A stretch of DNA of 64,000 bases from Arthrobacter echini (GTDB lineage: Bacteria; Actinomycetota; Actinomycetes; Actinomycetales; Micrococcaceae): positions 558,001 to 622,000 of the forward strand of contig NZ_VSLD01000001.1 of NCBI RefSeq assembly GCF_008107445.1. The letters run 5' to 3'. Position numbers and translations under genes: made by a program. This document shows, in pieces, positions 42,609 to 50,608 of this stretch. Under the pieces are notes generated by a model. It did no database searches, was not told where the DNA came from, and saw nothing but the letters and a program-made list of their open reading frames with translations. Within the stretch, counting starts at the first letter, position 1; the number at the start of each line of letters is the position of its first letter.

Positions 42609-43925
42609 GTGACCGAACCCGACTGGGTGCAGCACGCCATCTGGTGGCAGGTCTATCCCCTGGGCTTCGTGGGCGCGGAGAAGGCGGCCACCTCGGACCC
42701 CGCAGCCCCGCACCGGCTGCTGGATCTCGTGGGATGGCTCGACTACGCCGTGGAGCTCGGCGCCTCCGGACTGGCTCTGGGCCCCATTTTCGCGTCGGAG
42801 ACCCATGGCTACGACACCACCGACTATTTCGCCGTCGACTACCGCCTGGGCACGCTCGAGGATGTGGACACCCTGTTCGCCGAGGCGCACCGGCGCGGGC
42901 TGCGGATCCTGCTCGACGGCGTCTTCAACCACGTGGGACGATCCTTCGCGCCATTCCAGGAGGTCCTGGCAGCCGGCCCGGAGGCGGGGACGGCGTCGTG
43001 GTTCTCGCTCGACTGGCCCGACGGTGCGGGGCCCGGCGTCGAGCCCGGGTACCGCGACTTCGAGGGCCACCACCACCTCGTGGCACTGAACCATGCGGAG
43101 CCCGCCGTCACGGATCTCGTCGTCGAGGTCATGCAGTTCTGGCTGGACCGGGGCGCGGACGGCTGGCGGCTCGATGCCGCCTACGCCGTCCCGGCCTCAT
43201 TCTGGGCGGAGGTGACCGCCCGTGTGCGGGTCAGCCATCCGGAGGCCTACTTCGTCGGGGAGTACATCCACGGGGACTATGCGGCGGAGGTCGCTGCCGG
43301 CGGGCTCGATTCGGCCACCCAGTACGAGCTGTGGAAGGCCGTCTGGAGTTCCCTGAACGACGGAAACTTCTTCGAGCTCGCCGCTGCGCTCGACCGGCAC
43401 ACTGTGCTCCTGGGCTCCTTCGCCCCGCTCACCTTCGTGGGCAACCACGACGTGACCCGCATCAGCAGCAAGCTCGACGACGCCCGGCTGCTACCGCTCG
43501 CGCTCGTGGTCCTCCTCACCGTGGGCGGCACACCGTCCGTGTACTACGGGGACGAGCAGGGCTATCGCGGCGTCAAGGAGGATCGGATCGGGGGCGACGA
43601 CGACATCCGGCCGCTCTTCCCGCCGTCGCCGGAGGACCTCTCGGCGATCGGGCAGCCCGTCTTCGCGCTGCACCAGGAGCTCATCGGACTTCGGCGCCGC
43701 CACCCCTGGCTGCACCGCGCGACGACCGAGGTGCTGCAGCTCTCCAACGAGGTCCTCTCCTACCGTGCCGTCGACGGTGACGATTCACTCATGGTGGCGC
43801 TCAATCTGTCCGGTGCCGAGCAGCGTGTCGACGCCGGGGGTGCATCCACCGTGCTGGGTGGTCAGGCAGCGGTCGACAATGGTGCGGTGATCCTGCCGCC
43901 GCAGGGCTGGGGCGTCCTGGACTGA
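42609..43925 (+). CDS. GH13-family alpha-amylase-like enzyme
   Basis: 438 aa, cytosolic. The GH13 regions are clear: DGVFNH at 103-108, nucleophile D189 in GWRLDAAYA, acid/base E218 in FVGEYIHG, and D281 in FVGNHDVTR. It is shorter than most amylases and lacks a signal peptide, fitting an intracellular alpha-glucosidase, trehalose-like or oligosaccharide hydrolase/transferase. GTG 42609 is chosen because GGAAGG is six bases upstream; the frame remains open up to 42555. It follows the lipoprotein gene closely. Exact reaction (maltase, sucrose-type or other) is not determined. Confidence 0.87.
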   Translation: MTEPDWVQHAIWWQVYPLGFVGAEKAATSDPAAPHRLLDLVGWLDYAVELGASGLALGPIFASETHGYDTTDYFAVDYRLGTLEDVDTLFAEAHRRGLRILLDGVFNHVGRSFAPFQEVLAAGPEAGTASWFSLDWPDGAGPGVEPGYRDFEGHHHLVALNHAEPAVTDLVVEVMQFWLDRGADGWRLDAAYAVPASFWAEVTARVRVSHPEAYFVGEYIHGDYAAEVAAGGLDSATQYELWKAVWSSLNDGNFFELAAALDRHTVLLGSFAPLTFVGNHDVTRISSKLDDARLLPLALVVLLTVGGTPSVYYGDEQGYRGVKEDRIGGDDDIRPLFPPSPEDLSAIGQPVFALHQELIGLRRRHPWLHRATTEVLQLSNEVLSYRAVDGDDSLMVALNLSGAEQRVDAGGASTVLGGQAAVDNGAVILPPQGWGVLD

Positions 43926-44012
43926 GGGCGGGCTCCGGCTCGGGCCCGGCGATACTCGACCGCCGGCTCATCGAGAGGATAATGGACGGACACGCACAGC
44001 AGAGGGGGATCG

Positions 44013-44279
44013 ATGGGCCAGGACGAACCGGATACGGACCCGGGGTTGATCACCTTCACGCCGTGGCCGCGCCCTATCCCCTCGCACGTGCTCGGTGGCC
44101 TCAAGAAGGTCCTGCTCGTGGTCGTGATCCTCGTGGGGGTCCAGCAATTGTTCCCGTCCACCACCCTTGGATCCTCGTTGAGCAGCACCTTCAGCCTGCT
44201 GGTGGTACTGTCCTGGCTCGGGCCGATCGGGCGTGTCCTGGCCTCCCGGCCCTGGGCGAGGAAATCCGCGGAGGACTGA
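44013..44279 (+). CDS. Small membrane protein (88 aa)
   Basis: 88 aa. An acidic N-terminus (MGQDEPDTDPG) is followed by two hydrophobic helices (VLLVVVILVGVQQLF and LVVLSWLGPIGRVLA) and a basic/Trp C-terminus. GAGGGGG five bases before ATG 44013 is a strong ribosome-binding site. No named family; a two-helix membrane protein of unknown role. It stands alone downstream of the GH13 gene. Confidence 0.65.
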   Translation: MGQDEPDTDPGLITFTPWPRPIPSHVLGGLKKVLLVVVILVGVQQLFPSTTLGSSLSSTFSLLVVLSWLGPIGRVLASRPWARKSAED

Positions 44280-44638
44280 CCGTCCTGGTGCCAGGACTCG
44301 CCCACCGATTTCCTGAGTGATCGAACTCGACCAGTACACGTCCGTCCGCCAGACGTTAGCGGCAGCGCAGAGAGTTGCGTCCTGGGCAACGCTCAGACTT
44401 GCCGCCTCAGATCGCAGCAGCTGACGAGTGCATCGTCGACGCCAGTCAGATCGGTTCACGTGGCGACGTAGAGTGAGTCCCTCGATTCTGGCTCTGTGGG
44501 TCCCGCATGATCTGCCGGGGTCAGATTGTTCGGGATACAGCACCACAGCGAGATGTCAGGTGAGAAGGTTCTTCATGAGCCCGTCTTCCGCCACAGGCTC
44601 ACGTGACTCATTAGCAACCACGGGAACGAGAACACACT
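44280..44638 (+). other. Intergenic region of about 360 bp with no convincing gene
   Basis: No ORF here has both a start with a ribosome-binding site and coding-like composition. The strand content is less GC-rich than the flanks. An out-of-frame ATG at 44575 with GAGAAGG upstream runs into the next gene in the wrong frame, and I reject it. The tail of the region holds the leader and presumed promoter of the reductase at 44639. Confidence 0.6.
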
Positions 44639-45730
44639 ATGGCAAACTCCGCTCAGGATATCGGCTCCCCGCAGTACCCCGTCGCCCTGGTGGTGGGGGC
44701 CAGCGGCATCGCCGGTTCGGCGATCGTCGAGCAGCTGACCCGCACGGAGGGCTGGGAGGTGCTCGCCCTCTCCCGCAACCCGGTCTCCGGCAGTACGGCC
44801 CGACACATCGGCGCCGATCTCCGTTCCCCGGAGAGCATCGCTGCGGCCCTGAACGGCGAGAGGCCCACGCACGTGTTCTTCACCGCCTGGTCCCGCCAGG
44901 AGACCGAGCAGCAGAACATCGAGGTTAACGCCGGGATGCTGCGCAACCTCCTGACCGCTCTGAACCGTGCCCCGGTGGAGCACATTGCGCTGATGACGGG
45001 GCTCAAGCACTACCTGGGCCCGTTCGATGCGTACGGCAAGGGAAAGATGCCCGACACCCCGTTCCGGGAGGACGAGCCGCGACTGCCGGTGGAGAACTTC
45101 TACTACGCCCAGGAGGACGAGCTGTGGACCGCCGCTGCACGCCAGGGCTTCCGCTGGTCGGTGCACCGGGCTCACACGGTGATCGGCTACGCGGTGGGCA
45201 ATGCCATGAACATGGGCCTGACCCTGGCAGTGCAGGCCTCGATCTGCCGGGAGACCGGCCGCCCATTCGCTTTCCCCGGCTCAGAGACCCAGTGGAACAG
45301 CCTCGTCGACATGACCGACGGGTCGTTGCTGGCAGAGCAGATGGTCTGGGCCGCGACGGAGGCCCCCGGGAGCGAGGCCTACAACATCGTCAACGGCGAC
45401 GTCTTCCGGTGGCGGTGGATGTGGCCGAAGCTGGCGGCCTGGTTCGGGGTCGAGTGGGAGGGCTTCTCCGGGGAGCCGCGGCCCCTGGAGGAGCAGATGC
45501 GCGGCTCCGAGGACGTCTGGGCCAGGATCGTGGAGGAGCATGGCCTCGTTGAACCCGACCTCGCGCGCGTGGCCTCCTGGTGGCACACGGACGCCGATCT
45601 CGGCCGCCCCATCGAAGTGGTCGCCGACATGAGCAAGAGCAGGCTCGCCGGGTTCACCGGCTACCGGCGCACCCAGGACTCCTTCATCGACCTGTTCGAC
45701 CGCTACCGCGCCGAGCACGTCATACCCTGA
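44639..45730 (+). CDS. PRISE-type NAD-dependent epimerase/reductase
   Basis: 363 aa extended-SDR. The loop VVGASGIAGSA is the nucleotide-binding motif. The active-site stretch TGLKHYLGPFDA and the VENFYYAQED segment, with a Tyr of the reduced-ketone site, are the hallmarks of progesterone 5-beta-reductase/iridoid-synthase-like (PRISE) enzymes, also widespread in actinobacteria. They reduce the C=C bond of enones with NADPH. ATG 44639 has a ribosome-binding site only in weak form (GGGAACGAGAACA). The gene is alone in its transcript; substrate unknown. Confidence 0.85.
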   Translation: MANSAQDIGSPQYPVALVVGASGIAGSAIVEQLTRTEGWEVLALSRNPVSGSTARHIGADLRSPESIAAALNGERPTHVFFTAWSRQETEQQNIEVNAGMLRNLLTALNRAPVEHIALMTGLKHYLGPFDAYGKGKMPDTPFREDEPRLPVENFYYAQEDELWTAAARQGFRWSVHRAHTVIGYAVGNAMNMGLTLAVQASICRETGRPFAFPGSETQWNSLVDMTDGSLLAEQMVWAATEAPGSEAYNIVNGDVFRWRWMWPKLAAWFGVEWEGFSGEPRPLEEQMRGSEDVWARIVEEHGLVEPDLARVASWWHTDADLGRPIEVVADMSKSRLAGFTGYRRTQDSFIDLFDRYRAEHVIP

Positions 45731-45899
45731 CGCCCAGGTGCGGACCTCGGACAACACTCAGGTTTCTCTCCGGACCCGATCGAGGCGACGCGCAGTGTCG
45801 AACAGTTCGCTCGTCATCTGAACGTGGTCTGGGTCCGCGAAGACATCCTGCGCCTGGGCGAAGAACGAGGATGGATGAGGCGTCGACGTCCACCGCGCA

Positions 45900-47003
45900 C
45901 TAGCCTGCGGCAGCGGGATCCAGCCGCAGCACGCGGTCGTCGTCCTGTCCCGGGTCGCCGCGACCGTCGGTGTTGTTGGTGAGCACCCGAAGCGTGCCGT
46001 CCGGGGCGACGGCGACATCGCGGAGCCTGCCGTACTCCCCGACGAGGTGCTCGGTCGAGGCGGAGGTATCCTCCAGCGGCACCTCGCGCAGCCGCTCGCC
46101 CCGCAGATTCGCGATCCAGATGCTGCCCTCCGCGATCGCCATTCCACTGGGACTGGCGTCCGCCGGAGCCCACTGCTGCACGGGGTCCACGAAGCGGTCG
46201 TCGTCGGCCATCCCCTCCACGACCGGCCAGCCGTAGTTCCGGCCGGGCTCGATGATGTTGAGCTCGTCCCAGGTGTCCTGCCCGAACTCGGAGGCATACA
46301 GTGTGCCGTCGTCGTCCCACGCCAGGCCCTGCGGATTGCGGTGCCCGTAGCTGTACACCGGGGATCCATCGAACGGGTTGTCCTCCGGCACGTCGCCGTC
46401 CGGGGTGAGACGCAGGATCTTGCCCGACAGCGAATTGCGGTCCTGGGCCGCCTCGCGGTTCCCGGCGTCGCCCACCGTCACGTACAGCATCCCGTCAGGT
46501 CCGAACGCGATCCGCCCGCCGTTGTGGGTTCGCGCCGAGGCGATACCGTCAAGGATGGTCTCCGGTTCACCGAGACCGAGCGAGCCAGGTGCGCCGGTCA
46601 GCTCGTAGCGCTCCACCCGGTTCTCATCCCCAGCGGTGAAGTAGGCGAACAGGTCATCGTCGCGGACGGCGAGTCCCAGCAGGCCGCCCTCGCCCATCGG
46701 CGTCGCCGCGTCGATGGTCGCGATCTCGCGCTGCTCGCCGTCGGCCGTGAGCTCGAGGATCCGGCCCGAATCCCGCTCGCTGACCAAGGCGGTGTCCCCA
46801 TCGACGACGAACGACCACGGCGCATCGAGACCCGACGCGATGGTCGAGATGTCGAAACCACCGGGACGCGCCGAGGACGAGGCATCCGGCTGCCCCGATG
46901 AGGACTGACCGGGGTTCGTCGTGCACCCGGTCAGCAGCGTCATCATCAGAACGGGTGCCAGCACTGTGGCCGCACCGCGCCAGGCCGGGATCGACGTTCT
47001 CAT
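45900..47003 (-). CDS. PQQ-dependent sugar dehydrogenase-like lipoprotein (GSDH type)
   Basis: 367 aa. A lipobox LLTGC near residue 28 marks a lipoprotein at the outer face of the cytoplasmic membrane. The mature domain is a six-blade beta-propeller: NGGRIAFGPDGMLYVTVGDAG and GHRNPQGLAWD are the conserved stretches of soluble glucose/aldose dehydrogenases (B-type, with PQQ and calcium). It oxidises an aldose. ATG 47003 is selected by GGAAGGA five bases upstream; a longer frame to 47033 is not needed. It converges on the reductase at 44639; a 140-bp stretch between may hold a gene remnant. Cofactor synthesis genes are not in the window. Confidence 0.87.
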   Translation of the reverse strand: MRTSIPAWRGAATVLAPVLMMTLLTGCTTNPGQSSSGQPDASSSARPGGFDISTIASGLDAPWSFVVDGDTALVSERDSGRILELTADGEQREIATIDAATPMGEGGLLGLAVRDDDLFAYFTAGDENRVERYELTGAPGSLGLGEPETILDGIASARTHNGGRIAFGPDGMLYVTVGDAGNREAAQDRNSLSGKILRLTPDGDVPEDNPFDGSPVYSYGHRNPQGLAWDDDGTLYASEFGQDTWDELNIIEPGRNYGWPVVEGMADDDRFVDPVQQWAPADASPSGMAIAEGSIWIANLRGERLREVPLEDTSASTEHLVGEYGRLRDVAVAPDGTLRVLTNNTDGRGDPGQDDDRVLRLDPAAAG

Positions 47004-47104
47004 GCTGATCCTTCCGTCAGGGCTTCGAGGCACGGGTACGCAGTGACGCCTGTGTCGTCAACGCTAAACAGCCGGCGCCGCGGGCGGAAGGCCCCTCGAT
47101 ACAG

Positions 47105-47140
47105 CAGAACCCCGATGCGCTCTCGCACATCGGGGTTCTG
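47105..47140 (-). terminator. Terminator hairpin behind tRNA-Ala
   Basis: CAGAACCCCGATG (47105-47117) pairs perfectly with CATCGGGGTTCTG (47128-47140) with a ten-base loop. Transcribed on the minus strand, it follows the tRNA by 15 bases, and no U-run follows. Confidence 0.7.
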
Positions 47141-47155
47141 GGACGTCGTCGTGGG

Positions 47156-47228
47156 TGGAGCTTAGGGGAATCGAACCCCTGACCTTTTCATTGCGAACGA
47201 AACGCTCTACCAACTGAGCTAAAGCCCC
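47156..47228 (-). tRNA. tRNA-Ala, anticodon CGC
   Basis: A complete 73-base cloverleaf. The acceptor stem is GGGGCTT with AAGCTCC, the D-arm is GCTC/GAGC, the anticodon stem is TTTCG/TGAAA around TTCGCAA (anticodon CGC, reading GCG), and the T-arm is AGGGG TTCGATT CCCCT. The discriminator base is A. The CCA tail is not encoded (the next bases are CCC). The terminator hairpin at 47105-47140 follows. It lies divergently beside the DHA2 exporter gene. Confidence 0.95.
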
Positions 47229-47334
47229 GGATACTACCCACCACACTGTACCCACGAGGACGGCCTGGGCCCAAAGTCGCGCCACCGCATCGCAGCCGGG
47301 CGAACTGTCGGATGCCGGGCGTAGTCTTCTCCCC

Positions 47335-48924
47335 ATGTCCAGCACCCCCCGGGCGCACGCCCCTGCCGTAGTCGAGAACGACGACATCAGGCCCTGGCCC
47401 GCGCTCTGGTCGCTCGTCATCGGCTTCTTCATGATCCTCGTCGATTCGACCATCGTCTCCGTCGCGACCCCCGCGATCATGGAGGGCCTCGGCGCCGGCA
47501 TCGACAGCGTCATCTGGGTGACCAGCGCCTATCTGCTGGCCTACGCCGTCCCGCTGCTCGTGACCGGCAGGCTCGGCGACCGGTTCGGGCCCAAGCGCAT
47601 CTACCTCGTGGGCCTGGTGGTCTTCACCCTCTCCAGCGCGTGGTGCGGCCTGGCCGGATCCGTCGAGATCCTCATCCTGGCCCGTGTTCTGCAGGGACTC
47701 GGCGCCGCCCTCATGACCCCGCAGACCATGTCGGTCATCACCCGGATCTTCCCGCCCGAGCGCCGCGGTGCCGCCATGGGCCTGTGGGGTTCGGTGGCCG
47801 GTATCGCCACCCTCGTGGGCCCGGTGCTCGGCGGACTGCTCGTGGATTCCGCCGGCTGGGAGTGGATCTTCTTCATCAACGTGCCGGTGGGCGTGGTGGG
47901 CTTCATCCTCGCCGCGCGCCTCGTGCCCACCCTGCCGACGACGGCGCACCGTTTCGACATGCTCGGGGTGTTCCTCAGCGCCGCAGGGCTCTTTTGCCTG
48001 GTCTTCGGCATCCAGGAGGGGGAGACCTACGACTGGGGCACCATCGCCGGCCCGCTGTCCGTCTGGTCGCTGATCATCACCGGCATCGTGCTGCTCGTCG
48101 CGTTCGTCATCTGGCAGCGGATTAACAGGGGAGAGCCGCTGCTTCCGCTGAAACTCTTCAGGGATCGCAACTTCTCCCTCGCCAACACCTCCATCACCGC
48201 CATGGGCTTCTCCATCACCACCATGACACTGCCCCTGATGCTCTACGCGCAGACGGTCCGCGGGCTCTCCCCCACCCAGGCGGCACTCCTGCTGACGCCG
48301 ATGGCCGTCATCTCCGGCGTCCTCGCCCCCTTCATCGGCCGGTTCGTCCAGCGGAGCGATCCGAAGTACCTGGCCGTGGCCGCATTCGCCGGAATGTCCG
48401 GCGCCCTCTTCTGGCTGGGCTCCATCCTCACCACGGATGTACCGATCTGGATGCTGCTGCTGCCCGTCTCGCTGCTGGGCCTCTCCAGTGCGGGGATCTG
48501 GGCGCCCGTGTCACTCACCGCAACCCGCAATCTCGCCCCATCCCTTGCCGGAGCCGGCTCCGGTGTCTACAACACCACCCGCCAGATGGGCGCGGTGCTC
48601 GGCAGTGCTGCCATCGCCGCCATCATGCAGTCACGCCTCATGGTCAATGTGGGCGGAGGCGCCATGAGCGCCACACCGGGTGCGGATCTGCCGGACGAGG
48701 CAAAGGCCGCGTACGCGCTCTCGATGGGCCAGTCCCTCTATCTCCCGGCCACCGTGGTCATCATCGGATTCCTGGCCGCCCTCTTCTTCGCCAAGCCGCA
48801 GCAGAATCGCATCTGGGAGGAGGACACAGGGTCGGTGGGCAAGGCCGGTCCCGTGGCGGAGGCGCAGGCCGGGACGACGACGACGACAGACACCCCAGCT
48901 GTTGCCTCGGAGAACTACCGGTAG
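47335..48924 (+). CDS. DHA2-family MFS drug exporter
   Basis: 529 aa with fourteen hydrophobic segments. Motif A is GRLGDRFGPKR, the antiporter motif C is GPVLGG (VGPVLGGLLV), and motif D1-type SAYLLAYAVPLL lies before motif A. It expels drugs or cationic compounds by proton antiport. The C-terminus is a soluble tail rich in Thr/Glu/Ala (about 35 residues). ATG 47335 follows TAGTCT (47322-47327) by seven bases with no ribosome-binding site. The S10 peptidase follows after 9 bp but has its own leaderless-type hexamer. Confidence 0.9.
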   Translation: MSSTPRAHAPAVVENDDIRPWPALWSLVIGFFMILVDSTIVSVATPAIMEGLGAGIDSVIWVTSAYLLAYAVPLLVTGRLGDRFGPKRIYLVGLVVFTLSSAWCGLAGSVEILILARVLQGLGAALMTPQTMSVITRIFPPERRGAAMGLWGSVAGIATLVGPVLGGLLVDSAGWEWIFFINVPVGVVGFILAARLVPTLPTTAHRFDMLGVFLSAAGLFCLVFGIQEGETYDWGTIAGPLSVWSLIITGIVLLVAFVIWQRINRGEPLLPLKLFRDRNFSLANTSITAMGFSITTMTLPLMLYAQTVRGLSPTQAALLLTPMAVISGVLAPFIGRFVQRSDPKYLAVAAFAGMSGALFWLGSILTTDVPIWMLLLPVSLLGLSSAGIWAPVSLTATRNLAPSLAGAGSGVYNTTRQMGAVLGSAAIAAIMQSRLMVNVGGGAMSATPGADLPDEAKAAYALSMGQSLYLPATVVIIGFLAALFFAKPQQNRIWEEDTGSVGKAGPVAEAQAGTTTTTDTPAVASENYR

Positions 48925-48933
48925 GCTGCTGCC

Positions 48934-50424
48934 ATGGCTGATGAGACGCAGGACACACGTGACCCGGTGAAGGACCAGCAGGACGGCGGGCAGGCCAAGG
49001 AGGTATCCGACGACTTCGCGGTACGCGAGCACACCTCGCCCTCCGGCCTGAGGTACACGACGACCACGGGGCGCCTGGTCCTGCGGCGCGAGGAGACGAA
49101 GGACGGCAAGGCCGACGGCTTCAAGCCCAAGGCCGAGATCTTCCTCGTCGCCTACACCAAGGAGGACCCCGAGCCCGGCAGGCCCGTGACGTTCGCCTTC
49201 AACGGCGGTCCAGGCTCGGCCTCCGTCTGGCTGCACCTGGGTCTGCTCGGTCCGCGCCTCGTGGACTCCGGCGACGTCGGCTCCATGACCCCGGCGCCCT
49301 TCGGTCTGGTCGACAACCCGGACAGCCTGCTCGAATCCAGTGACCTGGTCATGATCGACCCGGTGAACACCGGCTTCTCCCGTGTGGTCGAGGGCGAGAC
49401 GGCGGACGAGTTCCACGCCTTCGTGCAGGACAGGGACCTCGTGGCCGAGGTGATCCGCCTCTGGACCACCCGCAACAATCGCTGGCTCTCCCCCAAGTAC
49501 CTCGTGGGCGAGTCCTACGGCACACTACGTGCCGTCGCGGTGGCCGGACGCCTCTTCGACGCCTACGGTATGGCCGTCAACGGCTTGGGACTCATCTCCA
49601 CGGTGCTGAACATGTCCACCCTGCGCTTCTTCCCCGGGAGCGATCTGCCCTACGCCCTGCACATCCCCACCTACGCCGCCATCGCGCACTTCCACGGTCG
49701 TCATGGCGATCGCGAGCTGGACGACGTCGTCCGCGAGGCGGAGGACTTCGCCGCCCGCGACTTCGGTTATGCCCTGACCCAGGGCAGCCGGCTGAGCTCC
49801 GCGGAGTACGACGAGGTCGTCGCCCGCCTCCACGCGATCACCACGCTCGACGAGGGCTTCATCCGCAGGACGAATCTGCGCTGGGCCTATCACGAGTTCG
49901 CGGCCGAGCTCCTGCGCCCCGACGGACTCGCGGTGGGACGCATCGACGGCCGCTTCGCGGGGAGGCCCGAGAATCTGCAGGCCTCCGATGCGTTCGACGA
50001 CCCGAGCCTGCGGGCCATCACAGGACCGTACTCGGCGGCGATGAACCACTACGTCAGGGCTGAACTCGGGTACGAGAACGATCTGCCCTACGAGATCCTG
50101 ACGGCGCGCGTGCACCCGTGGAGCTACCGCACCTTCGAGGGTGCGCCCGTGGACGTCTCGGGCGTCCTGGAGCGGCTCATGGTCCACAATCCGGCGCTCC
50201 GGGTGCATGTGGACTACGGCTATCACGACGGCGCCACGCCGCACTTCGCAGCCGAATACGTGTGGGCGCACATGAATCTCGACGACGCGGCACGCGCCCG
50301 CTTCACGCACCATTACCACCGGGCCGGACACATGATGTATCTCAATCCGCAAGCCAGGGATGCACAACTCAGCGCGCTGCGGGCCTTCGTCTCCCCAGCA
50401 GGATCCGGACAGGAACAACCGTAG
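48934..50424 (+). CDS. S10 family serine carboxypeptidase-like protein
   Basis: 496 aa without signal peptide. The serine-nucleophile motif GESYGT has S194 and sits in the context LSPKYLVGESYG; FNGGPGSASVWLHLG contributes the oxyanion hole. The catalytic Asp lies in DYGYHDGATP (near 427-432) and His in YHRAGHMMY, so the triad is intact. Bacterial S10 enzymes are unusual in being cytosolic; they may act on peptides or acyl compounds. ATG 48934 follows TAGGCT (48922-48927) by six bases, hence leaderless. A small ORF at 50476 and the GH15 gene follow. Confidence 0.88.
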   Translation: MADETQDTRDPVKDQQDGGQAKEVSDDFAVREHTSPSGLRYTTTTGRLVLRREETKDGKADGFKPKAEIFLVAYTKEDPEPGRPVTFAFNGGPGSASVWLHLGLLGPRLVDSGDVGSMTPAPFGLVDNPDSLLESSDLVMIDPVNTGFSRVVEGETADEFHAFVQDRDLVAEVIRLWTTRNNRWLSPKYLVGESYGTLRAVAVAGRLFDAYGMAVNGLGLISTVLNMSTLRFFPGSDLPYALHIPTYAAIAHFHGRHGDRELDDVVREAEDFAARDFGYALTQGSRLSSAEYDEVVARLHAITTLDEGFIRRTNLRWAYHEFAAELLRPDGLAVGRIDGRFAGRPENLQASDAFDDPSLRAITGPYSAAMNHYVRAELGYENDLPYEILTARVHPWSYRTFEGAPVDVSGVLERLMVHNPALRVHVDYGYHDGATPHFAAEYVWAHMNLDDAARARFTHHYHRAGHMMYLNPQARDAQLSALRAFVSPAGSGQEQP

Positions 50425-50475
50425 GATGGGACCACCGGTGGCAGCAGCTGCCGGGCCCGAACAGAAGGACACACC

Positions 50476-50589
50476 ATGTTGAGAAGAATCCTCTGGGCCG
50501 TGGTGCCCCTCATCGCCTCCCGCATCATGAGAAAGCGTCGCGGCGGCCAGCAGTCCGACGGCGGCCGCAACGGATCCTCGGACCGCTAG
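50476..50589 (+). CDS. Small basic membrane-associated protein (37 aa)
   Basis: 37 aa: a hydrophobic helix (RILWAVVPLIASRI) then a Lys/Arg-rich end (MRKRRGG) and a Gly/Ser/Asp tail. AGAAGGA before ATG 50476 at seven-base spacing and a TAGGAT -10 candidate at 50422-50427 support it as a gene. The first stop codon gives the next gene only 19 bp away, so it is probably cotranscribed with GH15. It is below normal gene-finding limits; function unknown. Confidence 0.6.
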   Translation: MLRRILWAVVPLIASRIMRKRRGGQQSDGGRNGSSDR

Positions 50590-50608
50590 CAGAAGGCGGG
50601 AACGGATC

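Noticed and set aside
44575-44928. ATG 44575 with GAGAAGG upstream
   Set aside because: The frame continues into the reductase gene out of register and becomes Arg/Gly-rich shadow sequence.
45758-45899. Minus-strand open stretch ending DTARRLDRVRRET between the reductase and sugar dehydrogenase
   Set aside because: It looks like the C-terminal remnant of a lost protein, but it has no start, and upstream it merges into the antisense of the dehydrogenase gene; too little to name.
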